NCBI RefSeq assembly: GCF_023159225.1
Contig: NC_063168.1
Span: 65,575,398 to 65,639,397 of the forward strand
Direction: 5' to 3'
DNA from: Perognathus longimembris pacificus
Lineage: Eukaryota; Chordata; Mammalia; Rodentia; Heteromyidae
Length of the DNA stretch: 64,000 bases
Of this stretch, positions 23,241-37,000 are shown piece by piece (the stretch's first letter is position 1; each line of letters begins with the position of its first letter). The translations under genes were made by a program, and so were the position numbers. Under the pieces are notes generated by a model. The model searched no databases and was not told the DNA's origin. It was given only the letters and a program-made list of their open reading frames with translations.

Positions 23241-26200
23241 AAGAGCTGATGTTGGAGATGGTGCTGTGTTTGGGGAATCGTACACTCACTGATTTCTTCT
23301 ACACACATTCAAGCAGCCACTGTGTGGAAGACAGAGGGAGAGCCCTGAATGTTAGCCCCGCAGAACCCACAGCAGAGCAGGTGGCTTCAGGTACACACCT
23401 GAGTCTATAATATTAGGAAGTAAGACTTCCCTAAAGTTTCACTAAAAAGAAAAAAGAAAATTAGCAAAGATCAGTCTAGATTTGTGTTGAAATGTGTCCC
23501 AAATGATGAGCAAGACCTAGAGAGGGGTTTGAGGGACCCAAGTAGCCATCTGAGAAATTTGAACGACATTCTGGACCAGCGGAGAACCCTGAAGTTTGTG
23601 AACCAGAGCTAACTATGAAATGAGCTTTTAGATGTTTGTGAAGCCATTACAGAAATACACATGAGTGGAATGTAAGGAAGTTCTGAGATGACCCGTGGCA
23701 GCATTTTGAGGATGTTGTAGTAGTCAGTATAAATCATGAGATGATCCCAAACTAGGGTTGTAAATATAAATGAAGAGAGAAGAAAGACCCTGGAGATGCA
23801 CCCACAGGCTTGTGTACTAATTAAATACTGGATCCATAGCAGAAGACACACAAGCGTTCCCCAAGACAGCCAGTCTGAACAACAGGAATTGGATAAACTA
23901 ATGATCCTTTCATGATTTGGGAGGATTGGTTGGTAACTAAGAAAATCTAGAGTCCTCATTTCTCAACAAGTATAGCACATGACCAAAGATGTGGCAAGAA
24001 TGTCAACTAGGGAGAGAAAAAAAAAAACTTTCCTAGCTCCTTCTAATGAATAAACTAGCTGTAGGAGGGGTCCGCTAAAGATGACAGGACACAGCTTCTT
24101 GCCACTGCCTTTGATCCATGGCTCAGAACTTGAGTACCATAGAGACACACAAACTCTGAAGCCATTGCCCCTCATTCTGGCTTAAGATGGGGAGCTTATG
24201 CACACAGGGCCTTCAGTAAACCGGGGTTCACCCTGTCCCCTGTCTTATCACCTTTATGCTGAATGTTAACCATCTCATTGGGCCTTCTCCAAATATCAGT
24301 AAGGCAGACCCTGCCATGTGTGATGCAAACAATAAGAAGTATCCTCCTGAGAAAATCCACTTAGAAAAACCACCACTGTAAGAGCAGGGTCAGTCGTGTT
24401 GCTTCCTCTTGTTTTTCTGATGGAGAGCTGTGGTCCTCACAGAGAGGTGATTCCACTCTGATCCCGCTATTTAAGGGGCACAAGTAATGGCCAGAGCATC
24501 TTCTCCTATGTGAACTTTTGTCCACAGCAACCCCATGCTGCCTCTGGGGTTGGGGAGGAAGAAATGGTTGCTTGGACCTGTAATCAACCTTATCGTCTTC
24601 ACACCCTCCTCAAACTCTTCACTGGACCTCAGGGTGGACTTCATCTCCACAGTTGCAAAGATCAGGGTCATGGAACGCTGTCTGATCATTGAATGGCCTA
24701 GTAGCATGGTGATATGCTTTAAATGAAGAGCAAAATAAACCACTACAGGTCTAGGAGGGCCACTGTGAAATACAAATAATGAGTTCACTGAAAATTAGAA
24801 GTACCTTGAAGACAGAGATTTAGGTCTTAATGAGTCTACAGGCATGAAAATCTGATATTCATTTAACTCATTCTAAACAGATATGTTCTAGGAATGTCTC
24901 ATTTCAGATAAGTTTCCCATCATGACATCAAATTGTGTCTCCCTCTTGTATGAAATATTTCTCCATACTACATGACCCTCTTACTTCCATTTGTATTAAC
25001 ATTATCCAGAATTCCCTGAGTGTCTTATGGCACAAATTATGTATCTTTCAAAATGAGCCCCAAGTTAAGACAGAAGGAAGATTAAAGGGGTCAGACTAGT
25101 TGTGTTGTTGTTACTGTTTTAATGTGATAAACAGCCCCAGACTGCTACTCTGAGATTTTTGTTTAATCATCTTCTGGTATCTGTTTTACAGTTTGGCTTT
25201 CAGATGTCACTTCTTTGTGCTCTTTTTTCCCCTTCACCCAAGTATCTCAGGAACCCCAGGCCCAGAGATTGGAGGGAAGACTGCATTTGCATCGTTTGAT
25301 GTGTAGTGGAGCTGCCCAACAAATGCAACCAGGAATATGGTTTGTGGTGAGATTGCTAGTGGGATCATGCCCCAACCCAGGCAGAGCTGGGTCTCTTGAC
25401 CTGACCCACCTTGCACTGTAGACCGCAGCTGACCACACACAATGGTGGGCTGAACTTGGCTCTGTAGAGAGAAGGTCTTCCCAGCACAACCCATGGGTTT
25501 TGTTTTTATTTCCTGGTTTATTTTGTCTTGTTTTGCTTTTCAAGCTGTCAAAATGCATTGTTTCCCATACATGCGAGCTACTAACAGAACAGAATAAGGT
25601 TTATTTTTGTTATTGTTGTTTGTTGTTGCTTGTCTATTTTTCTCATAGGACCCAGTATTCTCTTTATATACACTACAATACAACTGCCGCTTGGTCACAG
25701 CTTGATACAAGAGCAGCACAACAGCATTCCAGAAACTTCGATGATCTGGAACACAATTTTAAATAGGAGTCACCAGAAAGTCACAATGTCTATAAGCAAC
25801 GTTAAGAAAGACTCAATATTAGGTTCTGTAATGTACTCAGAAAGTTTTATATGAGTACAGATATTAATGTATTATAATATTGCTCAAGCTCCTGTTATAC
25901 ATTACCAAAGAAGATGCTGCTGCCTAAGAAGGAACAAGATGTAATCTCCTAGTTGGGCCCTGAGTGTTGTACATCCATGTGCTTCAAGCAGGCATTCAAA
26001 GAGAATGGACGCATGGGGCCTGAGAAGCTCCGAGACCCAGCATGGAGACCTGCTGCCCTGCTGTTCTGTTTGAATCACTTCCACAGAGAATTCAGCTACC
26101 ATGACTTATTTTCAAATTGGATCACTCACCATCTGAATGAGCTCAATTGACAGGACACAAAGGTGGGAACAGAAAATGTGATGTTTGGTTGCCTTCCTTC

Positions 26201-29200
26201 AGAGACAATAAACTTCCTATATACAAGGGTAAGTCATATTTATTTCTGTATCCTCTAAACATGCAACCCAGAGCCTTATCTGCTCTAAGTAGGTGCTTAC
26301 TATGTGTTTCTTTGTTTTGCTTTTATTTCTATGCATACTAAAGTTTTCCTTGTAGAACTGTACATATACATACATACATGTAGTAGTTAACAACATACAA
26401 ATAATTTCCATCACATTAGTTCATCTGGCTCTTGTAAAATCACAGATTACAATCTTTGTCAGCAGCTGAGTGGCAGCCTGAAAGCAGGAAGTAACTTAAT
26501 GCTTCACTTTTGTCTTTTTAAACCTACAATGTAGAATATCTTCTCTGCCCTTACACAAAATCCCAGACAGTTCCTACAGCTTTCCAGTTATTTCACAATC
26601 ACTAAAGGCCTCTGTCCAGTCCAATATTAAACTTTCAAACCCTCCTGCAATATAAACCTTCTCCCCTCCCCCAAGATCTGTTTGTTTGTTTTGTTTTTTT
26701 CCCAACCTCCAAAACCTACCCTGGGAAAGTTATAAAGGCATAGGTAATTTCAGGTTAGGTTTTGATTAACAGCTTCTTCTCCAACCCCCAAGATGAAAGG
26801 AAACACCAACTCTTCCTGGTATCTCTAGGGTCAGATAAATGGAAAAGACAAACAGGGAGACAGACATTTTGTGATATCACTTGTAATACTCTATGGTGCC
26901 TGAGTGTGGTGATTGTGTGATTTTCTCCTAAGTTGCTTTGGTCGTAGTTTGGAAATTTCCCTCCACATGCACCCCTCTTCTGACCATGGTTATATATTAT
27001 TAGCTCCAGTAAAGCTTTTCATCATGCTTTATAACCACTAGGTTCATTTAACATCTTTTTGCAAAGCCTCGTCACCCTACGAGCAGGATCACCTCATGGC
27101 CAGGGTTCTTTTGCAAGATGACTCTTAGCATCCTTTGTCTCACAGTATCGATATTTGACCAATAGGAGACAAAACAAAACATATAGTCCTGCACGGCATC
27201 TTACCCCAGAGCTGCCTCAGCTCTACTCTTCTGCACAAGACTCCAGATGGCCTTTCTTTGCGGATACGGCTTTCTCAAAATGAATTGCATACGAGTACTT
27301 CTCTTGCCCTAAATTCTGTCAATACACATTGAACCTTCTGGATCATACTCTGAAGCGTCTCCCTGTTTGGCTTTGTAAAGATGAAGGGAGCAGAAGACAG
27401 AAGAGGAGGACGCGCACTGCATACTGTCTCTCCTAGGAACTCTTGTACTCCATTCCCTCCGAGTTCTTTTCTTAGGTTCTGATTTGGAGCAAATCAGATG
27501 ACCAACCATAGCTAGCCTTTTAGCCTTGTCTCCTTCTTGTCACACTATCAATATATTAGGAAATGTCTTATTATACCACCTGTTTCTAAAGATAAGCCTT
27601 ACAACATGAAAGGGAGTAGATGTTAACCTTCTTATTTCCCTTTAATGGGTAAAGGAACCACTCAGACCTTGGTTCACATGGCCACTAGGAGGCAGTGTTG
27701 GTGCTCAAACTGCTGTTGACCTTGAGCACCACTCCACTATCCAGAATGTTCTCAACCAGCCAGCATTTAGAATGTGAATTCTGGCCTTACTTCAGCCTGG
27801 TCCATCAGCTATCAAGAAATAGACTTGGAACTATCTTCATAACTGTGAGATGCTCTGATAAGTAGGCCGAGGTAGGACCCATCCATACACCTGTCCCACA
27901 GAGACTGAGTGTGAAAAGGTGATGGAAACATCTGAAATTTACAGGTTGTACAGGCTGTTGAATAAATAAATTGTTTGTTGAATGAATGAACTTGTTCCTA
28001 GGGTCCTGAAGAGTGTACAAAAAGAAGTTTACTTTAATATAGTTCAAAAACACTCCATAATCAAAAAAAAAAAAAAAAAGCAGCTCAGGCTATTGAGCAA
28101 CTTCAGCAAATCTTCTGCACTACCTGCCAAGGTCATAGTTTCAATCTCACCTTCAATTATTGATAGATAGCCTGATAATTGAAGAAGAGAGAAACAGACT
28201 TTTTTTCCTTCAAGATTTGGAAAAGGAAAATCCTTTTAATAAGAGATTCTCCCCTGATTACACAGCTCTTATCAGGAAATCCCTTGAAAGCTGAATTCCA
28301 GAAGGCAACTATTAAAAATGGCATTAAAAATACTGGAAATTATCTGCTTACACAGCTTAGAACAGATCCAAGAGAGATTGTATATTTGGTGCAGTTAGAG
28401 ATTAAAGATTGTTCTCCTGCCAGGTCCATGCGAGAATTTTTTGCATTACTTTTACCCCTACAACTAATCCTCCTTGCAAGGCTTGGCTAGACAATGCTCA
28501 AGGAAGCCGATCAGGAGGGAGGAGCCTGGCCCCTTGAGACTAAAATAGTCAATCATCATTAACTTGCCGCCTATCAACACAACTTGACCAAAGGACAAGA
28601 GAAACCTGTGAGTCAGCAAGACCCACAGATACTGCCAAGGAGCAAGCTTCTTTCAACAAAGACCCAGATATGGAAGTCTTAAAGTTCTGGAAAGCACATC
28701 AGAACCAAAGTAGGACTCAAGGGTTCAAGCAGGAAAAGAAGCCACATAGTCTGAAATCCACAATTACTTATTCCTAATATTGGTGAACTATTTCTAAGAT
28801 TTCAACTGTTGCTTTGTTTTTCTGGCTATGCTATACCTGCTTATTATTTAAATTTCTTCAGCTCTCTCTGAACTAAAAGTATTTTAGGAAACTCTTCCAC
28901 ACACAAGACTATGGGAGGGGAGTAGATTTGCTTGTCTTTGTCTGTCTCCACTCTCCACTATGCCTTCTGGAGTCCTGAATTTCATATACCATCACCACCA
29001 GACATGTGATGGGTAAATGCTTTTCTAACCTTTCAGGCTGACTTTAGACAAGTTATTGTCTCCTTGGGGCACATAACAAACACAGGCAGAACAAGGGAAA
29101 GCCAAGCAAAGAAATGATCTTAGTACTTTCTCTGATCTACTTGACTTGCCAAATTATTGAAATAGGAAGAAAGAAATTCTAGCAGTATGCATTAATCACA

Positions 29201-32187
29201 GAGTTAGGTTAGATCTTCCTGGTATCATGGGACAAGTTGACAATAGAAATTGATTAATGATTTCTCTAATGTCTTTACCAAGTACTGAGCTTAAGCTGCA
29301 AGTCAGGAATTATAATCTTTTGTTTCTCATTATCAAACACAAGATGCTACAAGTTTAACATCTTATTGCAAAGAACCATTTAAACTAAATATGAATATGG
29401 TTTTATCTAAGATTAATGGACTAAATATTATAAGCTGTCCAACCAGGAAAATGTTTGCTTTGAGGGTACTAACAAAAAATGTTACCCCTCCCCCTAAGAT
29501 CAACAACTCAGTGGAAGAAATCTCTATAAATATAGACATGTCAATATTTTCTTTCTGCTGAAATATGTATTTATCATATATGTATTCATCAACTTTCATG
29601 CCTGCTGTCAGATGCTGAAAATTAGCTTTTGCATTTACTAACTCCTTCGTGAGAAAAAAGTCTCTTGTGTGTTTAACGGAGAAAAGAAGGCGCTTTATTG
29701 TTTATGAGATTGAAAAATAAAGGTTGCCATGGCTTTAAGATCTGGTGATGGGTAATCAGTTTTCATAAATGACCATGAATCACTTTTGTGCTAGCCAGGC
29801 TTTGTTTGGAATATGAGATAGCTGTTCTGTCTTACAAGAAAGGAATTATTAATGTCCCCTCCCTAGAGGGTTTCAATTTCACCCTTACAAATAGCTGTAT
29901 ATCTACCAAGTGTGTGTTCAGCATGCCTATCTATGAAATTTAAAATTATATGCTTTGTGTAAAACAGAATATATAATAGACTCTGAAATTGAATAAAACT
30001 TATTGGACTCATTCTTTATCCATTGTGACATTTTTTTTTGTAAGAAAGTTCAGACAAAAGGCATTGCCACCAAGAATCCAGGAATGTAAAGTCCTGTCCA
30101 ATTTAAATAATCACATCTTCCTGTCATGTTTTACAAAAAGGTGTATTCAAACATGCTCTTTGCGCATTTCTATATTCTCTTCTTAGTGTTCACAAATATG
30201 AGCAGGCCAATATCCCCCTGTCCCTTTTGTATGTTTTCATGACTCAAAAAATAAAAAACCAAAAAATCCATAATCGTGGAAATTGTCTTCTTATAAAAAT
30301 GAGAGGGCTTTCTTCTATGTTAAAGAGGACAGAATCCTTAGTTCACATGAGATTATGAATTCCAAACCACAGTTCTTTCTGTTTTCAATAAATAAGATAA
30401 AAAAGTAACATAAAAAATAATGACTTCCTGGCACATCTGAACATGTCTCTTGCCTCTTCAAAAAAAAAAAAAAAAAGCCCAGTAATTTGCCACATCTGTT
30501 TGTGGCCCAAAATTGTTAGCACAGCTTATAACACCTTTAACCAACCCCTTAAAGATCTTGCCCTTTGCCTTTTGTTTATTCCTACCATTCACTTCTGGAA
30601 ATGCTGTCCTCCCCCCCTGTACCCCCTCCCCTCTCCTACTTTCAGTTGGATCTAACATAACATAAGCTCAAATAATGGTCCTGGCTGAGGCTTTACAGGC
30701 AGAAAAACATACTCATACAAGTTATATAAATTATGTATGCCTAGTCTATTCCTCTGAAAGAGGCCTGCTGGTAACCCAGAATGAACCAAAGGGACCCCAT
30801 GGTGTTCTCATCTTGCCACCAAAGAGCCACCAGGGAAAGGTGGTTTGCCTCAATCTGTGAAGAATCCAGAACACCAAGGCCACATGTATAGTAGGCAGAG
30901 ACATTGCATGTGTAGCACTAAGTAATCACAGCCATTCTGATTCATGTGATGATGCCTTTTATAATAGGAATGACAAAGGTGACTTAAAATGATTTAGTGG
31001 CCAGGAAAGGCTTTCTGAAAGTGTTGATATTTGAAAGATAAATAAAAGAAATAAGCAGTAACCTGATGGGAAGAAAACTAGGAAAAGGGACCACACTTTA
31101 AAAAGAGAGAGAGAGAGATGAAGAGAGGAGGATATAGAAGAGGGGAAAGACTGGGAAAAGAAGAACATAGGGCAATGGTTAAGAAATAGTCCAGAAAAAA
31201 AAACACATTGAGCAACAATCACAGTGTGTGTAACAAAGATTTGCCTCAAAATGAAGAGAAGCAAAAGATTCCTCAAGAAAAAAGGCACATTCTAGATGAG
31301 GCCAGAAAGTGAGAGAAGTTGCTGCTGAAAAGATATAACCTATGTGTAACCTGAATTAGAGTTCTGGTTGCCCAGATTTAGGAAGGAAAGACGGAGATTA
31401 AATTGCTTCACTATACTTAACCTAGCTGTGAGTTTTAATGTCTGTAAGGTTTCCAAAACGGATGCTGTAATACTTATAGAGGATTAGCTGTGCATACTCT
31501 CATTCAATGCAAAAATAATAAGCTACCAGTTCCCCTGAGCAGACTTCGAACTGGAGCCAGAGCTTCCTGATAATGCCAGTTGGCCTTATTTCTAATCAAA
31601 GCTGAGGATGGAGATACAGAGGGAATCCTTGGAGATCTGTGTCATAACACAAGCCATTAGCCATATTACTGACCCCTTAAATTGATGTAATGATGTGATA
31701 TCTAGATAGGATGTTTTGGTAAGCAGAAAAAAAAATATCACTAACAAGAATTTTACTACCAGATCTTTTTCAGAGAATTCATCAGGAAAGACATATTTTC
31801 TCCTTTGTGTATATTTAAAGAAGTAAGTTCTAACCCTGAGGGAAGACAGAATCAAAGATCTGGCAACAACATATTTTATAAATAATGAATGAAAAGCATA
31901 AAAAAATTAATTGGGAGAAATTAAGTATCAGTGTAGCGTTTGAGCAAATTAGCCCATGGGAGTTGTGGTAGGTTTGTCTCGCTGACAAGTTGTCTGGATG
32001 AAATCTGCCTCCCACCACAGCATCCTCAAGGCATTTCATGGCTTCCCATCCTCCACAGCTGAAGGCTCCTTCTGTTTCTCTCCACTGACGCCTGAGTGGA
32101 TAGTCCTCAAACCTCACGGCCCCTACACACACATGCTTTTGCTCTCCCAAGGTGTATACTCTGATTTCCACTCTCACATAGCCAATC
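23241..32187. other. Long non-coding stretch, no named element
   Basis: About 9 kb without a recognisable gene, RNA or clear repeat family. Poly(A) runs at 28061-28079 and 30461-30477 may be tails of unrecognised retro-insertions. Open frames such as 23609-23959 (minus), 24471-24788 (minus), 25247-25558 (minus), 28179-28490 and 30959-31288 (minus) show no recognisable domain. 29600-29900 and 28090-28500 look like ordinary, non-repetitive intergenic sequence. Confidence 0.4.
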
Positions 32188-32199
32188 ACATGACTTCTT

Positions 32200-32741
32200 T
32201 TTTTTTTTTAATTTTTATTGTCAAACTGATGTACAGAGAGGTTACTGTTTCATACGTCAGGCATTGGATACATTTCTTGTAATGTTTGTTACCTCCTCCC
32301 TCATTCCCCCTCCCCCTTCCTCTCTTCCCCCATGAGTTGTTCAGTTGGTTTACACCAAAGTTTTGCAAGTATTGCTTTTGTAGTCGTTTGTCTTTTTATC
32401 CTTTGTCTCTCGATTCTGGTATTCCCTTTCACTTCCCTAGTTCTAATAGCAGTATACACGGTTTCCAATGTACTCAGATAAGATACAGTGATAGTGCAGG
32501 TACAACCACAGGAAGGGGATACAAGAGGATCATCAACAATAGAAGCTACAGTTTCACATGGCATGTGGAAAGCAATTACAACAGTGATATAACAATCATT
32601 TCCATAACATGGAGTTCATTTCACTTAGCATCATCTTATGTGTTCATAAGGGCATAGCTATTGGGCTCTTGTGATCCTCTGCTGTGACTAGCCTAAACCT
32701 GTGCTAATTATTCCCTATGAAGGAGACCATAGAGTCCATTG
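32200..32741 (-). mobile_element. 5'-truncated lineage L1 (ORF2 tail plus 3' UTR), minus strand
   Basis: A T-run at 32198-32209 (the A-tail on the minus strand) is followed by 'atttttattgtcaaactgat' and 'gtacagagaggttactgttt', the 3' UTR of the L1 subfamily that recurs at 40165, 55660 and 56750. It ends near 'ggagaccatagagtcca' in ORF2. A perfect 11 bp target-site duplication catgacttctt flanks it (32189-32199 and 32742-32752). Confidence 0.9.
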
Positions 32742-32752
32742 CATGACTTCTT

Positions 32753-34330
32753 GTCTTTACCATCCAATCTATCCTGTTCACCAAGCCAATCTTTTCAAGA
32801 CATCCTTTTCTTTTTTCCTCACCAATTAAAAATTAGATGAAATATTTTCCCTCTGATTCTGTTTTGTATTCCACAGTCTAAGGTCAACATCCAATTAATC
32901 TCTTCCCAGAAGCAATAATTTTTGCCTCAAATTCCATCTCTCCATGTTGATGTTTTGGGGGGCTTCCAAAGAACCCAACCTGTGAGAAATAGTACCAGGG
33001 GTAGTCAAGGAAAACAGATGATAAAATGGTGTTTGGAGTTTCTAGCCATCCATGGCAATAAGAATTCCACCACCACTGCACAGATTGCTCTTGTCCAAAT
33101 GTAGTGTCCCACTGGTAAAATGCTTCAATGGTAGTGAAAGGAGATGAACTGGAGGAGGGAAACATACTGACACATAGGATGTTGCACATTTGGGGGATGA
33201 AAGGATAAGGGGAAATAAATGCTATCTACAGGGTGGTGGGATTTGAAGGCTACTGCTAAAGGCCACCGATGCTTTACAGAGAGCCCATGAACAGGTGAAG
33301 CTTGGTAAATGCAGCCAAATGTATGGCTGAAGGGAAGACAGCATCTTTGAATGCTCAAAATCAAGAACCAAATGAGGATGCTAATAGAGGTAACAGCTGA
33401 TATTTCAGGAATCTTAAATTTCCACTACTATCTTATGATCTGATAGGTGTTACAGCTGAGTTCAGGAGGGTCTCCGTGGGGAGGAGGTATCCCAAAGTAG
33501 TCCCATGGGTTCTAAAGTAAGTCATGCTCTTTGCAGTGGAGAAATACATGGAACTTTTTGGTGTTATTGTTACTCTGTGAGTATTTTTGTTCTTTGTGTT
33601 TTAATGTATTAAATTCACTCATGTATATCTCTCATAAACATTGTTGATGTTCTCACGAATCTCCTTCTCTCCAGCCACACAGACTCCGGTACATCCCTTA
33701 GTACACCAAGTTCTTTCATCCTTTCATGTCTGCGTATTTGTTTTTTGCTGCTGCTGATTGAAAAGTTCTGTCCTCTTTTCTCTTTGGGGAAACTTCCAAC
33801 TCAGTTTGCAGCTCTAGCTCAGATGTCAGCTCTTACATGAGTTCAGCTCTCTTCTTTGTGCTTTCCCAGCCCTCTCAGTGAGATCACTGGGTGCTTTCAT
33901 TCCAGATATATGTGTGTGACTCCCACTGAGGCAATATCTTCAAAGGCAGAGATACCTATTTAGCTTTACATCCTTTAGGTTTTTTCATGGAGGGAGTGAA
34001 GAAGGGTTGCAATAATCACTAGATGTGTGTACTATGGCTCAAAGATCTTTCCAAAATACTCTTATTTTACCCATTTCAGCTATGGGTTTGAAATAATCAC
34101 AAATGTCAGTAAATCGCCCATTAAAATGTATGTGCCATGTATTTTCCTTCTTACTAGTCAGTATTTATAGACAACACTGTCTAAACTGTATTGTTTATGT
34201 TTTCATGATGCACAAGATTTTGCTAAAGGCAAAGTTGGCTGTTTTGACCATATATTTCCATTTTTCACTGGAAGATGATGAGGCAATTTCACTCTGAAAT
34301 AAACTACAAGCCTAAGTAAGAATTGATTAG
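32753..34330. other. Non-coding stretch, nothing recognised
   Basis: No gene or named repeat. Short open frames on both strands between 32884 and 34297 are unassigned. Confidence 0.45.
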
Positions 34331-34595
34331 AGCTGAGTTGCTGGTGGCTCACATCTGTAATCCTAGCTCCTCAGGAGGCTGAGATCTGAGGATCCCAGTT
34401 CAAACCCAGCCTGGGCAGAAAAGCCTTTGAGACTCTCATCTCTAATTAACCACCAAAAAGCTGGAAGTAGAGCTGTGCCCCCACTTGTAGAGTGCCAGTC
34501 TTGAGTGAAAAAGCTAAGGGATAGTGCCAAACCCCCGAGTTTAAGCCCAAGTGCCAGCACATACCAAAACACACACACACACACAAAAAAAAAAA
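34331..34595 (+). mobile_element. Composite SINE (B1-like plus Geo-like), plus strand
   Basis: B1-like half: 'gttgctggtggctcacatct', 'gtaatcctagctcctcagga' and 'cccagcctgggcagaaaagc'. Geo-like half: 'accaaaaagctggaagtaga', 'agagtgccagtcttgagtga' and 'aagggatagtgccaaacc'. It ends in a CA repeat (34571-34584) and an A-tail. Confidence 0.85.
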
Positions 34596-34818
34596 TTAAC
34601 TGGAGCAAGGCTATTGTTTTGCATGTTTATTATTTTTGATCCTACAAATCTACTATCATCTAAATAAAAAGTATGAAAATACAAAACAATAAAAAGCCTG
34701 ATACAATACAGTTGCAAAGCAATTCATTGTTCAAGACTCTCAACTAGGAAAAGAGAAACACGAATGACTAGTTCTCAAACCAGGAATGCCAATAAGTATG
34801 ATTAAAATTTGGTATTGG

Positions 34819-35037
34819 GGGGCTGGGGATATAGCCTAGTGGCAAGAGTGCCTGCCTCGGATACACGAGGCCCTAGGTTCGATTCCCCAGCACCACATAT
34901 ACAGAAAACGGCCAGAAGCGGCGCTGTGGCTCAAGTGGCAGAGTGCTAGCCTTGAGCGGAAAGAAGCCAGGGACAGTACTCAGGCCCTGAGTCCAAGGCC
35001 CAGGACTGGCCAAAAAAAAAAAAAAAAAAAAAAAAAA
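34819..35037 (+). mobile_element. IDL-Geo dimeric SINE, plus strand, full length and young
   Basis: ID-like half 34819-34915 (ggctggggatatagcctagt, ggttcgattccccagcacca). Geo half 34912-35010 (cggccagaagcggcgctgtg, aagaagccagggacagtact, caggactggcc). A 27 nt A-tail follows. The perfect direct repeat aatttggtattgg lies at 34806-34818 and 35036-35048. An intact box-B-like ggttcgattcc supports pol III ancestry. Little divergence from the window consensus suggests recent insertion. Confidence 0.95.
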
Positions 35038-35048
35038 TTTGGTATTGG

Positions 35049-36149
35049 AGAGTAAAAGTGAAGAGTTGTGTTTCCAGACCCATTAGAGTCTGATATAGAA
35101 AGTACTCAAAAATATTTGGAAAAAAAAAAAAAGAGAGAATCAATTTACAGGCTTTCAGTCCAGGAAGCATCCAGCCATCTCCATGGACACTGGTGGCAAT
35201 GCCTGAGGTTGGACGCGGTGCCCTATAATTATTTGACTCCTGACACAGCAAAGCAGTAACTGTCACCTTCTTCTGGAAGGCTGGGAACCTTAAATCGCTT
35301 CTGGAAGGTAAAAAGACAGCACTAGAACAAGTGCATGGAGTTGGTATCTCACCTTCGCCCTGCCCTGAAGACAGAAGCCTAGAAAGCTGACCTCACAGAG
35401 TCTCCTAGACTTGTATAATTCAGATGCATATTCTATTCACAAACGGCTTCTCCCAAACCAGGCACATGTATCTTCAACATGTCTTATCGTGTAGTCACTC
35501 AAATTTGATTTACCCAGAACAAAAATGCCTTGAGATTATTAAAAGGCCTCACAGTTTTTGTACAAATATAGGAAAATCCTATCCATTGTTTGACACTTTT
35601 CAGACTTTTCAAATCAGTTGTCTTTGGTGGGAAGCTCTCTGGTGTGAATTTGAGATGCAGTTTCCAGACTTTACTTAGAGCAAAAAGGCATGTGCTTTTG
35701 CCAAACCACTTTGCCCAAAGTACTTAAGGAGAGTTCATAGCGTTTTATCTGCCATAAGTCATGTTTAGTAAGGTGCATGATCCCACAGCCACCCCTCCCC
35801 CGACACATACACTAGGCTGGCTGGAAGGTGTCGCCTGCTGAATTGCTGGAGTGAACTCTATAAATGAACAGTCAGATAGCACTTTGTGAGGAGACAAAGG
35901 CAAGATGGCTCCAGAAACTAAAATCTAGAGTGCCTAGCAAGAGAAAGACTCAGGTCAGTGGAGTAAAAAGTGGACCACCCCTGAAATGCCATCAGACCTC
36001 ACTCTTCTTAAGCACAATGAGTATTGAAGAGCCAATGTCTCTGAGATGCTCGAGAGATCATTACTGAGCCCAGGTTCCAGACAAACACCTTATGCTTATA
36101 AAGAGGAGGAAGAAGCAGAGAGAGAATGGGTATGTATTAGTCAAAGCAC
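35049..36149. other. Non-coding stretch, nothing recognised
   Basis: No gene or named repeat identified. The frame at 35424-35678 has no recognisable domain. Confidence 0.45.
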
Positions 36150-37000
36150 AAATCAAACCCTACTGTGCTGTTGGTGGGAATGTGAACTAGTACAACCTCT
36201 CTGGACAGCAGTCTGGAGGTTCCTCAAAGAAATAAACCTAGTCATACCACTTCTGGGCATCTACCCAAAACATCACAAGCCAAGATATCCTAAAGACACT
36301 TGTACATCCATGTTCATTGCTGCATTATTCACAATAGCCTAGTTGTGGAAACACCCTAGATGCCCTACAGTAGATGAGTGGATCACAAAAAATGTGGGGT
36401 CTATATACAACGGAATTTCACACAGCCATCAGAAAAAGTAATAGTATGTCATTTGCAGGGAAATGGACCTAGAACAAATCATGCCATATGAGGTAAGCCA
36501 GGCTCAGAGAGACAAACAGCACATGTTTTCTCTCCCATGTGGAAGCTAGATCTAAAAATACACTGGGACATAATAAATTATACAAGTCTCTAGGCACTGA
36601 CACACAGTGAGACCAGGAGAGGAATAGAAAGGCACAATGCCTATATGCAACTGATCATAAAAAATAATCTTCATGTTGTTTCATCAAAAACAAGAGGGTT
36701 TTTTCATTTTTATTGTTTTTGTTTCCTTTTCTCTTTGTTCTGTTTGTCCTTTATACAGATTTGGGAGGGTAAGGGGAGGCACAGAAATGGAAGGACAAAG
36801 TGGGGACAAATGCAACCATGGTATCCACTAGACACTATGTTGAAAATGAACTGTACAACTTCTGGGTGGGGATGGGAGGGAAAAACTTGGAGAAAGCAAG
36901 GAAAGGAATGGCATTATACAAAAGGATACGTACTCTTTATCTGACTTAGGTAACTGTAACCCCTCTGTACGTCACCTTCATGATCACAATTAATTTTTTA
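36150..37000 (+). mobile_element. 5'-truncated L1 (ORF2 C-terminus and 3' UTR), plus strand
   Basis: Translation of about 36155-36342 gives the L1 ORF2 C-terminal signature: CWWECELVQPLW, then VWRFLKEI and LLGIYPK. Next come degraded ORF2 tail words (atggacctagaacaaatc, then gtaagccaggctcagagaga) and a G-rich 3' UTR ending 'gtaacccctctgtac' near 36970. The frame is closed by stops after about 36342. Confidence 0.9.

Noticed and set aside
24471..24788. 105-codon minus-strand frame as a processed pseudogene
   Set aside because: No recognisable domain, no poly(A) or target-site duplication, and overlapping plus-strand frames are equally open.
36645..36944. 99-codon plus-strand frame
   Set aside because: Lies in the 3' UTR of a truncated L1.
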